Assembly: GCA_903813345.2 (NCBI GenBank)
Contig: CAIIXF020000010.1
Span: forward strand, 21,463,181-21,527,180
Origin: Owenia fusiformis
Lineage: Eukaryota > Annelida > Polychaeta > Sabellida > Oweniidae
Reading direction: 5' to 3'
Length of the DNA: 64,000 nt
Shown: piece after piece, positions 40,366-51,370 of the stretch
How the letters are laid out: each line of letters starts with the position of its first letter
How positions within the stretch are numbered: position 1 is the stretch's first letter
The notes under the pieces: generated by a model
Databases searched by the model: none
Told to the model about the DNA's origin: nothing
The model's input: the letters and a program-made list of their open reading frames with translations, nothing else
Program-made: the position numbers and the translations under genes

Positions 40366-41135
40366 CATTGAGAATACAGATCACTGCTATACTGAGCCCT
40401 CAGTGCCATAAAAAAGATATACATAGCCAAGTCAAGAAGACTTTTGCATTCTATCCATCCACATTTTCAGTGACAGCTTTCGGTTATATGTCATAAAACT
40501 AGAGATGCTAGCTCACAATCACAAATTTCACTGAGAATAAGGATCACCCGCTATACTGAACCTCACTACCATAAGAGAAAAAAATACGACTTGGCCAAGT
40601 CGAAGGCATCTCCATCTTATTACTGGTGACGGCTTTTGTGAATGGATGTTGACCCTTTGAAATGCCTATGGACTTGGAGACTGGATTTTATCTATCCCAC
40701 ATCATTTGAGACTGAATGCTCTATCTTGTATGAGTACTTGTATCTACAACTATTTTTGATGTTATGAGTATTGATTTTCAATTCTAATTTTTCTTCAACA
40801 TGTATTGTAATGACTTCAGTATGAATGAAATGTCCCTTGGTGTTCTGGTCTGCGATTGTGATATCGGTTCTTGAATGGTTGGGGGAAAGGGGGTATTAGA
40901 CATTGTTTCTTTTCACGTTAGATCATGGTTTTGTGATATGTGGGGTTTGTTTTTCTTGACTGGTATGCACTTAAAGTTTGCTTTTTCTTGCTAAGTTCCA
41001 TTACAACTTTTGGTCCTTTCCCTTTGGCACTTGTGCTTATTATTTAGCATTCTGTTCATCCACATTTTCAGTGACAGCTTTCGGTTATATGTCATAAAAC
41101 TAGAGATACATACTAGCTCACAATCACATTCAGTT
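40366..41135 (+). repeat. Diverged direct repeats, about 75-170 bp, three partial copies
   Basis: The block CATTTTCAGTGACAGCTTTC then GGTTATATGTCATAAAACTAGAGAT and TAGCTCACAATCACA is at about 40462-40530 and again at 41061-41128, nearly identical. A neighbouring block, TTGAGAATACAGATCACTGC...CCATAAAAAAGATATAC...GCCAAGTC, at 40371 recurs at about 40532 in diverged form. This is a segmental duplication within intron 1. Confidence 0.75.
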
Positions 41136-43136
41136 ATAACCAGATCCTGATGTATTTTAAAACGTCAGAACACCTCAGTGGTGTTAGACTGGAAGATTTC
41201 AGGCATGATTTCATATTTAGGCAAGGTGCACCTGTATTAGGGTCGTTGATTTTATATCGCCTACCTGAACAAATTGGAAGGCTTGCCATGGTGTAATTCA
41301 CTAACGACGGGTTAAGAAGATACGGCGGGAATGTGGGTAAGTTTCGGTGTGGGATACAATGTTTTAACAACATCTTGACATACCAACTGATACCCTTTAA
41401 TGAAAAAATGTTATTCGTCCGAACGAAACTTGATCATTGTACAGACTCTTTAAAATTGCAGATAGCAGGACTAATACGTCTCATGGGATCAATCCAGATG
41501 ACTGATGAGTTTATAACACTGTGTATACTAAAATGAATGACTTATCTCTTCTTCTTCATTAAACTTTCCTATGAGTTTTATGCATTAGGTCTAAACACAC
41601 ACATCGCTGATGTAGAGTGTCAGAAGTGAGTCCAAATACTGACTTCCCTCGTGTTGTTCTACACCTACCGGTGTCTACACTCGTTAGGTTCTCAACGGAA
41701 TCGTACAAATCGGTGTAAATATGTTGTTTACCAAAATCCACAAAATATGTTCAAAGCAACAGTTTTGATTGACTCAACCTTATTTGTTTTTCAAAAAGTA
41801 GTTTCGTAACATCATAGATATCTTTGTATTGTTTCAGAAAATATCGATTTTACCTTTTATGTATTTATGTTTTTGCATAGGACCTTTTCTTTGACCATGT
41901 ACTCCCAAAACGTATTGCAAGGGAATTAGTTATAGAAATCCAAGCCAAATGTGAATTATATAGAAATAGATTTGCTGTACCTCTCTACCGCTGGGGCATC
42001 TTGAAATAAACCTTACTTAGATAAATAGGAACAAATGAGACACATGGATAACTCCTCAAAACTCCACAAAGCTGTGGAATAGTCTCCAACAGTAAATGCA
42101 TAAATATTTTGGATGAGGACTTTGAAGGGCATGGTTTTGCTGGAAAACACCTGATTTTAGTCCAAAATACAACAAACATCATGAGTCAAAAGCTTCTCGC
42201 AGGTTGTTGATAAATGCCTAAGATGAAGCTCAATCACCGTGACCTTGACCTAGCAAGGGACTACCAAATGATGACAGATTATATGTTTTCTAATTAAAAG
42301 GGCATCAAGTCTACGCAGCTTAGTGATCTACAAAACATGTTTTAAGAAAATAATTCACCGGGGTCCTATACTCAACTCCTGCTCCATATGTTTCATTTCA
42401 TCGTGTTAGTTTTAGAACATTTCCTGATTATCCCTCTAGTCTTAACGAGGTTTATTAAACCATTAGTATGTTTGGGTGGTACAGGTCGAAGCCCGGGTAA
42501 TATTATCGCTGTGTTTTATATCTCAAGTGTGATGCAGAAATACAGTCTGTTAACCAGCTGATCTTCAAAGAGGTAACTCTGATAAGTTAACATCCGAGTG
42601 CCCTTGAAATGAGTTCATGATGAAGAGAATGTTTATCATTTGAATACCAATTATATTTATTAACATTCGTATAACTCAGATTAATTGTTAGTAAACCAAC
42701 TTGCAATGCACATAGCTGCACTATAGCTCATATACATGGGCAATTGGGCACTTTACAAAAATTAGCAAATGTTTTAGCATATAACAATTTCAAGAATTTC
42801 TATTGGTGAGAAGTATTTGATATGATTCAAAGACATAGTTCAGGAAGCGTTTCAAGACTCGAAATTTTCAAAAAGTTCAGTGAGTTCTGACGTAATAGTT
42901 CCCGTGCAATGAAAAAAGCTGTTAACTACGCAAGTGGTTGGGGTTATTTTTTCTGACCAGTGCATGGGAAACCCCCATTCATTAAAACATTTAATTGGAA
43001 ACATATTCCACAACGACGGAGTATCATTTCGACTAGGATAAATATTCAACCAATATTTTGATAAAATAGAAAGCTTATCATTCGTTCTTCCAAATGTGCA
43101 TATGCTTAGTTAACAAACTGACTAATGTAGGTAAAG

Positions 43137-43549
43137 TTGTTGAATCATCGGTGATTATTGTTGAACCATTGGTCATTACTGTTGAATCCTTGGTCATTAT
43201 TGTTGAATCCTTGGTCATTATTGTTGAATCCTTGGTCATTATTTTTGAACCATTGGTCATTATTGTTGAATCCTTGGTCATTATTGTTGAATCCTTGGTC
43301 ATTATTTTTGAATCCTTGGTCATTATTGTCGGATCCTGGATCATTATTGTTGAATCATCGGTGATTATTGTTGAACCATTGGTCATTACTGTTGAACCAT
43401 TGGTCATTACTGTTGAATCCTTGGTCATTATTGTTGAATCCTTGGTCATTATTGTTGAATCCTTGGTCATTATTTTTGAATCCTTTGTCATTATTGTTGG
43501 ATCCTAGGTCATTATTGTTGAATCCTTGGTTATTATTGTTGAATCCATG
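43137..43549. repeat. Minisatellite, 21-bp unit, about 19 copies
   Basis: The unit is GTTGAATCCTTGGTCATTAT plus T, with variants (GAACCATTGGTC, GAATCATCGGTG, GGATCCTGGATC). Variant order repeats in blocks: the ATCATCGGTG / ACCATTGGTC pair occurs at both 43142 and 43352, which suggests a 210-bp higher-order unit. Both strands are open for 137 codons because the period is 21. This is not a gene. Confidence 0.95.
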
Positions 43550-43858
43550 CCCCTGCTTTGGTGCACGAAAGGTTCCGATTAAGTCTTATAGAGTCGCACG
43601 AAGTCCTTTGGGACGGGTATTTGCTCTATGATGCCCCACGCAGTCTCATTGCGAAATCACATGGAATCTCATTAATAATGCATAATCTGGAACCATACTT
43701 ACAAATACAAACATGTTCACCATTTTATAATAGCATGTTCATTCGCCCGGAACGATGGCCGTGCCCCATATATTATCTTCCTAAGTGACCAAGTCATGGT
43801 ATGCGGTAGGGCTACTCAGAGATGTATTGCCTTATTTACAATGAATTAACCTCATATA

Positions 43859-44487
43859 CAGGGTGTCAAAAAACAACGGCACCCCCCTCTACAGCAAAAA
43901 GTCCTGAATATTCCATATCGAGTCCTACCTCATTTGAATGACAATTTGATTCTGGAGTTACTCCTCAAATTTCATTTAATAAAACTTTATATTAAAAAAG
44001 CTACATTGTTTCAAAGTTTGCTACTTCGGTACTTTGTTTGCTGCTCTGTTACTGGTTAAAGGTCAAATCTTCAGAACATGGAATATGAAACAATTTGTTC
44101 AGATTTCAACTGCACTGAACATATGGGCTCAGTTCTGAAAAACAGGGTATCGGGACTGATGGACTAAAAGCCTATTGAAAAAAGATACAGTAAGGATGTA
44201 TTTCTCAAGAATTTGAGGAAAGTGCTCAGAGGATTATGCAATGCTACACCTTTATGTAAATTTTTATTGAAATCATATCCGTCCAGATAAGCTGCTGTTT
44301 GAGCAGCAACTGATGGTCATACCAACTACTAAGAATCAGCTGTAAATCTGTAAAATGATATGATATAATGCTGAAATTTCTCAGATAACTCCAGAATTAA
44401 ATTGTCTTTAAAATGAGATTTGACACACCATGTAACATTAAGTACTTTTCGCTGTAGAGGGGGGTGCCGTTGTTTTTTGACACCCTG
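43859..44487. mobile_element. Tc1/mariner-type non-autonomous element (MITE), 629 bp, TA duplication
   Basis: The ends are CAGGGTGTCAAAAAACAACG and its exact complement, followed by GCACCCCCCTCTACAGC on both sides. TA flanks each end (43857-43858 and 44488-44489). The inverted repeat continues with mismatches for about 145 bp in total (shared inner blocks such as TTCTGGAGTTA and AAATTTCA). No transposase frame remains. A TA duplication with CAGGGTGT-type tips fits the IS630/Tc1/mariner superfamily. Confidence 0.88.
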
Positions 44488-44742
44488 TATACAGTACATC
44501 GGTTTACTTAGTATAATTCGAGCCTCGTGACCAAAAAGCCTCATTTGTATACTTATTATACTTATTGTATACGAGTAATTCGTACCCAATGTATAATTAG
44601 AGCCTCGACGTTTAATTAATAGAAATTGAGTTAACCACGGTTCCAGTAGAAGCTAAGCATTATTCTTATAGTTGCAGCTGAATTGACGACATTTCTTAAC
44701 ACAATATGTACTTCCGATCCCGAACTACATCCTGAACTTTTA

Positions 44743-45541
44743 CCCTACTATCACACCAAACTAGCTCTCACTACGTTCTCGAAAACGGGCTTCAACTGTG
44801 AACGAACGGACTGGACGTACTTAGAACCGTTTGGGTCTATTTACATACTTCATCGAACGTACTCCTAAGGGTAGGTCCCCTTGAACTTAGAACATGCTCA
44901 AAATGTTCTCTTGGTCGTCACGTTCTACAATTAGAACGAGTGAAAACCTACTAACGACGAGCTGGGCGTACTACGAACGGAACCGTCGTACTTCAATCCT
45001 ACTAGGGACGTTCTTACAACGAGTTGAACTGTCTGAGGACGTATTGAGAACGAGGTAGAACTAATTGCAAACGGGTTAAAACTGATTAAGAACGTATTTG
45101 TCAACGAGTTAGCAAAAAATATAGCTCTCACACCAAGCTAGTTGCCACTGCGTTCTTCAAAACTGGTTTTAAACTGTGTGCGAACGGAATGAACGTAGCT
45201 TCAACGTTCTACTGTCTGTTTACGAACTTTTTGAACTTTCCCGGACGGGGAATGTGATTTAGAATTTTGAATCGATTCAAAATTCGATGGCGACCATACC
45301 GTTCTGTAATCAGGTTATGGTGACCTTCTAGACTTAGGGACGCGTTGTGCGACGTTGCACACCGACGTGGTGCGACCTGAACGAACTGTGAATGAGATGG
45401 ACATATTGAAGACTGTTTATGAACGAAGTAGCTAATTATTTTAGACATATTTCCCGACCACAGCCAGATTGAGCCCATTTTACGACGTTTTCGTAGGACT
45501 GGCAAGAACGGGGTAAGAACTTGTTTGGTGTGATAGGGGGG
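44743..45541 (+). mobile_element. Composite inverted-repeat element, copy 1 (about 800 bp)
   Basis: Starts CCCTACTATCACACCAAACT and ends TTGTTTGGTGTGATAGGGGG, so the ends are inverted copies of each other. A second, inner copy of the end motif (CTCTCACACCAAGCTAGTTG) occurs at about 45125, splitting the element into two units. GAACG/CGTTC motifs are scattered through both. A full inverted copy lies at 53336-54129. A 98-codon open frame on the minus strand shares a stretch with copy 2, but the differences are mostly amino-acid-changing, so I do not call it a gene. Intron 1. Confidence 0.85.
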
Positions 45542-46789
45542 TTAACAACTTAAAGAACATATTTCATTGGTTTACATAAATTCAAAAATCAAATCTTTTA
45601 CATCGGGTCACCCAGTTTTGAAGTGTCCGATTCAGATAAAATATACCCCTCCCCTAAATATAGTTCGAGTGTGCAGACTTTGGAAGCCAGGAAGTATTTT
45701 AGAATATATTATCAAAGTATGATATGTTCTGTATTCCTGAAGTTAATATAAACCACTGGTCAACCATACTAGCTAGACAAAGTAGCTGACGGAGTCTCTC
45801 TCTTAACAGTCTGTCGAACAATTTACTAACTTGACGGCAATCATTGCGCACACACTTGTGTTTGGTATGGAATGGGACAATAATTCCTGGCTTTGCACTT
45901 GTTATATCTTGTTCAATGTCTGGACTCACGACGTCACGTCGACCTACCCTCGCATTTGAATTAACGATTGGGATTGGAAAAATGTGAAACGTGGTGGGTT
46001 GAAAGGAAAATCGTTATAGATACGATTAACTCTGACGTTGTGATATATGACTCCAATATTTCAAGGGCAATTATAGCACTCTCTGTCAATGACACCTTCT
46101 CTAAACATTATGATTTTATCGTCAAACAAAACACATTGATGTTTAAATTCGTACTAATCAAAGAAAATTCTAAAGTATTATCCGGAAATCAATTACATTT
46201 TCTCAATATGTGAAATCGAATTTCCTCTTTATGGACTACTAATAGCTTACATAGCTATTTTACCTAGGGCAAGGAAGGCCCTTGCTAATTAATGTAGTTA
46301 GATGTCCCTCCCTGGCAATCCTGCAACTTGCAAATATGAAACACTTTTTCTTTCCAGAATCAAGGTACATCGAGAATAATTATATTGTTAATGTTTATCC
46401 CCAAAAAAAGAACTTGAGATTATAAGTTGTAGTTGGATTTTGAACAAATGCATTATTACCCACACATGTATCAACTTGGTGTCTCATAAGCCGGCATCGG
46501 CTAGAAGCAATGTTTTTTTAAAAAAAAGTGTTTTAAATGTATTTTAATATTATTGCTTGTGACACAAAAATAAACTATATTAAACAAACTTAAACAATTA
46601 TAAACCATTTCAGTAAATTAGGAGTCTAGCACGATGAAGTATAATCAAATTGTTTTTGATACTATCGCTTTTATCATATCTCATCGTATGATCGTAATCA
46701 GATTTAGCGCAAGTGAAAGTGCGATTGTTTGACAGTTCTCTCGGAGTATTCATTGGATGACAGAATCACTCACACAATGTTCAACTCTA

Positions 46790-47137
46790 GTTACTTTGAC
46801 GTTCCGTTTTGGATTTGGAATTTGACTTGTAAATGAAGTTGCAATTCGTATATTTAACCCCTCGCTTGTTACATTGACGAAAGTCCGTTATATTACCAAT
46901 GCATGTTACTTTGACGACTTACGCCAATTTAACAAAAGTGATGACCTAAATGCATGAATTACAACTTTAAATTTATTTAAAAATCAAATTCCAAACCGAG
47001 AGCAGTTCTAAATTGTCTAACTTTGTATCAAATGATAATTTGCAACATGACAATACGTAAGTTTAAATCGAGAAAACAAAAAACTCGTATCCAGGAAGTT
47101 CATCCCTTTTGTTACATTGACGTTCCGTCAAAGTAAC
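46790..47137. mobile_element. Small TA-flanked MITE (348 bp) with repeated GTTAC(A/T)TTGACG motif
   Basis: The tips are GTTACTTTGACG (46790-46801) and its complement CGTCAAAGTAAC (47126-47137), flanked by TA on both sides. The same 12-mer, with A or T at one position, occurs internally at 46868, 46905 and 47111. The element has no coding capacity. The TA duplication suggests mobilisation by a Tc1/mariner-type transposase. The internal copies could be transposase-binding sites or tandem growth of the tip. Confidence 0.7.
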
Positions 47138-47683
47138 TAGTGTCAGTGTCACAGAGCACATAGAATTGTCATTTTTGGCATATGCATATCCGTCAAGAGA
47201 GGGGAATCTCCGTAATATCGAATCACTGACTAGTCAATAACCTAATGAGACCCCGATGTCGCTCACCATTGATAGCTTCTTAGGAAGCCTAATTTATTTC
47301 AAAGTTGTATCGATCAATTTTTATTGATACAGATGTACCCCGGAGACCCACAGCATCATATTAGATCATTTATGTTGCATTCAATAATTTGAAGAGTTCT
47401 AAGATATATTAATCAAGGAATTGTGTTGTATTTAGATATATTCAGTGTTATAAGTAGTTCTTAATGTACAGGATAATCTTATAATATAAATGGATACCCA
47501 ATGGTTAGCAGTAGCAATTCTACCCTCTGAAAAAAAATCAGTATAAAACTAACCAGTCGCCACCAAGTTTTTCACAATTCTGTCCTAGATGATTGAAGAG
47601 AAACAAGATCAAAGGGTCTAGATCAAAGAACGATAGAGGGAAGACGAACTCAAGCTCTCCCAAAGGGCAATGAATTGGTGTAC

Positions 47684-47705
47684 GATATATATATATATAT
47701 ATATC
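47684..47705. repeat. (AT)n microsatellite
   Basis: About ten uninterrupted AT dinucleotides in intron 1. Confidence 0.9.
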
Positions 47706-49607
47706 TCAAATCAATATAAAACTTACGTCGTTACTCTAGGACTTCTTAACAGAATTGAAATACGATTCAAAATTATTTTTTATCTTCTAACTTGTTCTAA
47801 TTCTATGTGACGTATATTTAATGGCACACTGGCGTAACTCGGTATTAAAAGAAGATCGCGCCTGAAAATGAAATGACTTTTCAGTTTTTTACGTATACCT
47901 ATAATTAGTGTATGGTGTTTAAACTGCTTTTCGGTACATTAAATATTCCATAAATACCAAATAAAACGAACAATGTACCAAACCTTTACCCAATCTATCG
48001 AAGTTTTTTGATATTTATACATGTATTTGTGTGATGCACCGAATCAATTTGTTTTCTATAACGCACGTATAATTCAATTAATTATGTGTACATTCCGGTA
48101 TTTAAATTATTTATATTCGGTAAATACTGAATGCCACATTCGAAGAATTTCGTTATTTTTCGATACTTAACGAAACTTTCAGTCACGTGATATATTTGAA
48201 CGATGTAGAATAGCTGCGCGACCATTTTGCAAATCTCAAGGTCACGTGACAAAGTATCGAACAACAACGAAAGATATCGAATATTACTTTATTGCATTCG
48301 GTAAATAGCAAATTAGCTTTCGGTAAATGCATTAACTATGTCATAGAAAAATAAACCATTTGGTAAATATAGGCAAACTTATTTCAGGAGGGTTCAAACA
48401 GAAATTCAATATTGTGCATATAATGTCTCTTAAGGAATACCATAACAATTTACGCGAAAAACATGTCATTTAGCGAATAAAATATGCAATTTAATGCACA
48501 TAAGTGGCTATTTTGAAAACTCAATTTGCTGTAACAAACATATAAACGTTTTTACCTAATGGAAAAATGATTTAGCGAATATAAATATTTCATATATCGA
48601 ATATATTTGAATTTAATGAATAAAGAAGCAAAAATAATGCCATATTAGTGTTATCGATTTGAATTTCGGATTCATTTAAATGTTATTCAGAGTTTCCTGA
48701 GTCTTTGATCTTATTTAGGTGAAAAACGGGTCATCGTTTTGTGTAATGTTCGCTCATTCTGATTTATAAGCGCGTATCTTGACCATTTTAGCAATATGCA
48801 GAAAAAATAGCGAAAGAGTAGTAGCATTGCATACCACAATAAAGTATATTAGCTAAGTCTGATGTGTTCGTTTGGAATGCCAAATTACTTTTTCTCTGAG
48901 TAAATATTATGGAATCAACATTCACTAAACACAAGCTCTACATTTCACAGCTAACATGATTATATTTGTGTTACTCTGTCCACACTACGTGAGATTCCGT
49001 TATTAACCAAATTACAACACACAACACATCGTTATTTACTTCTTTATTTAGATATTTGTGATTATGTTATCTCTGTTCACAACTACTATCCGCAACAGCA
49101 TCAAGTTGAACATTTAATTTGGAAGATCATATTTTGATGACCAATATTAGCCTGAAAACAATGAAGAACATGGGAAAATAACATGAAATGTTTTCAACGT
49201 CATTACATATCGCCGTTCCCCTTTCAGAAGGTTCTGCCATAGTGCAAATGAAACGTTTGATATCGTGAAAATGCATGAGAATTGGAATGTCTACTTTTTA
49301 AAAGATAAGTCCGAAATTTTGAAAATGTGTCGAGTGGGATCCCAAACAATGATCTCAAACAAAGAAGAGTTGGTATTAGTATTCCGATGACTAATAAGAA
49401 AACATTATTTACACAAAAATGTTGTATTTATGGTAAAATTGTCAGGGTTAAAAATATGACTCTCTTAGATCATTTACCATACCATACCTGATTCTTTGTT
49501 AACCAAAATATGCCTGATAGATCCCTTAATAGCTGAAGGGAACAAAGTATGATCCTTTGAACCTATGATTCAATCACTGATTAATAATGAAACTATTTTC
49601 TTTTCAG

Positions 49608-49771
49608 GTTTTACTGGGATCTGTTTATGCTAATCCTGCTTATCGCAAACTTGATAATCCTGCCTGTAGCCATTTCTTTCTTCAACGATGATCTCAGTCC
49701 GAGGTGGATTGTGTTCAACAGTGTATCCGATACAGTATTCTTACTAGATCTAGTCATCAATTTTAGGACAG
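49608..49771 (+). CDS. HCN channel, exon 2: S1 and S2
   Basis: 164 bp. It follows a good acceptor (TTTCTTTTCAG) and ends at the donor GTATGT. The split Arg codon from exon 1 is completed by the first G. It encodes residues 433-486 plus one base. The first part, [20 protein letters not shown] then AISFF, is transmembrane helix S1. NDDLSPRW is the S1-S2 loop. [20 protein letters not shown] is S2, which includes the acidic residue found in voltage-sensor S2 helices. The match to the HCN family is close and continuous with exon 1 (HPCSNFR-FYWDL in one phase), which confirms the 23.6-kb intron. Confidence 0.95.
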
Positions 49772-50265
49772 GTATGTGTTGATTATATGACTATAACCAT
49801 TGGTCTAGTTCTGATTATAGCATTCCACATGTATGTATTGTTGGGCAGGTGAAATATCAATTATTAACTGGTCAAATATTTAACAGCCTTTATTGAAAAC
49901 AAATGCAAGGGGATATCTGAATTAAACATTAGTTTGATGAAGTTGACTGGGATTGGGGTTTAGGGTTAATAAAATCATTACAGTATTTATTATTTTTATC
50001 AAAATACTGACTATTGATTATAAAATATATCTCGTTGTTTTTTCATTGCTTATATATTTTGCAACCACCACTATTGTCCCTATTCGAAATTGGACGCTTC
50101 ACACAACACAAGTGAGCTCGAGAAAAGGATGTCAATGACTAAAGTGTTTGCTTCATTATTTTGAAAAAATTTAAATCACAATTTAAAAAACTTAGAGCGT
50201 ATTGAAATCGAGCAAATCAATGGTAAATCAATTAAATCAATTGTAACGATTCCAAATGGTGTATA

Positions 50266-51370
50266 CGAGGGGTGATCAATAAGTAATGGACGCTTTTTTA
50301 CACAGATGCTTTTTATAGACCAATCCCTTCGATTTTCTTACCAGTGATACATCATTCAATTATCTATCAACTCTGAAGATTTGAAGACAGTATATACATT
50401 ACATGTTGATATATCTTTATTTCCGTAAAGGAGGTACAGGTACCCCGGGACCGACATTTACGTCACATATTCTGAAGCTATTTTATAGATTGTTTAACAT
50501 GCAATGCAGTTGAATGCAGGCTGAACAAAACAAACCATTATGGTCATGAATTAACCCATTTTGTTATGCCATAGTATAGTAATAATGTAATAATTTTGAA
50601 TATTTTATCATCACTATGTGATATTCATGCCACATTCATTCCACAGGGCCCTCTAAATAGTTTCCATCAAGTGCTACATGTACACAATTCCTCATCCTCT
50701 TAACTCAAGATTGTGAGACAAGGCTGAATCCATTCTCTGTCATGGTAGCAAGATGCAGTTGCACGGGTTGTTTTATTTCATCAATGTCAATAAACCTGCG
50801 TCCTTTCTCTATAGAAATAAGTAGTATAGAAATAAACAAGTCACATATGAGCAAATCTAGACAATATGGTGCATTGGCCAAGGGCTCAATTTTGAGGTCC
50901 AGGGATATTGTTTTCTGAACATTTTGAGATCTGTGGGCAGGTGCATTGTCCATATGGAGTAGGGTATTCCCTTCTCTCACCACCCCTTTCTTCCACTGAA
51001 TCCTTTCTCAAATTGACCTGCAAACCCCTTCCATACAACACTCTGACATTACAATACTTTCTGTTTATGTGTTACCAGTCAGCAACATTTTTTAAACAAC
51101 ACAACACTTGTTGCATATAAAACGTTCAAATCTAACTGAAATTTACCAAACTGGCTAAAATCTGAATATGTGACGTAAATGTCGGTCCCGGGGTACCTGT
51201 ACCTCCTTCACGGAAATAAGGATATATCAATATGTATTATATATCTTGTCTTCAAATCTTCAGAATTGATAGATAATTGAATGATGTATTACTGGTAGGA
51301 AAATCAAAGGGATTGGTCTATAAAAAGTATCTGTGTAAAAAAGCGTCCATAACTTATTGATCACCCCTCG
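50266..51370 (-). mobile_element. Degenerate mariner-type transposon with about 190-bp inverted repeats
   Basis: The left tip is CGAGGGGTGATCAATAAGTA and the right tip is its inverted copy, with TA next to each tip (50264-50265 and 51371-51372). The inverted repeats run about 50266-50465 and 51172-51370 and match at nearly every position. CGAGGGGTGxTCAATAAGT-type tips and a TA duplication are classic for mariner. The interior holds a fragment of transposase on the minus strand. Total length is 1,105 bp, too short for an intact transposase plus such long ends, so it is internally deleted. Confidence 0.9.
50705..50983 (-). pseudogene. Mariner-type transposase remnant (C-terminal part)
   Basis: A 92-codon open frame on the minus strand inside the 1.1-kb inverted-repeat element. 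It contains LLHMDNAPAHRS, matching the mariner block around the second catalytic Asp (HDNA), and later APYCLDLLICDLF, a decayed form of the PYSPDLxPxD block with the third Asp. I count 35 residues between the two Asp residues, where mariner usually has 34, so either an indel or a variant subfamily is present. IEKGRRF and the following DIDEI are also family-like. An intact transposase is about 345 residues. The N-terminal DNA-binding part and first catalytic Asp are missing, so it is non-functional. Confidence 0.85.

Larger units (their letters stand above)
25982..49607 (+). other. HCN intron 1 (about 23.6 kb)
   Basis: Bounded by a strong donor (GTAAGT at 25982) and the acceptor CTTTTCAG at 49600-49607. 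No nested gene is supportable: open frames outside the tandem arrays are short and unrecognised. Stretches without any listed feature, for example 26.1-29.3, 31.2-32.6, 35.1-39.8, 41.2-43.1 and 47.8-49.6 kb, show only AT-rich non-coding sequence to me. Confidence 0.85.
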
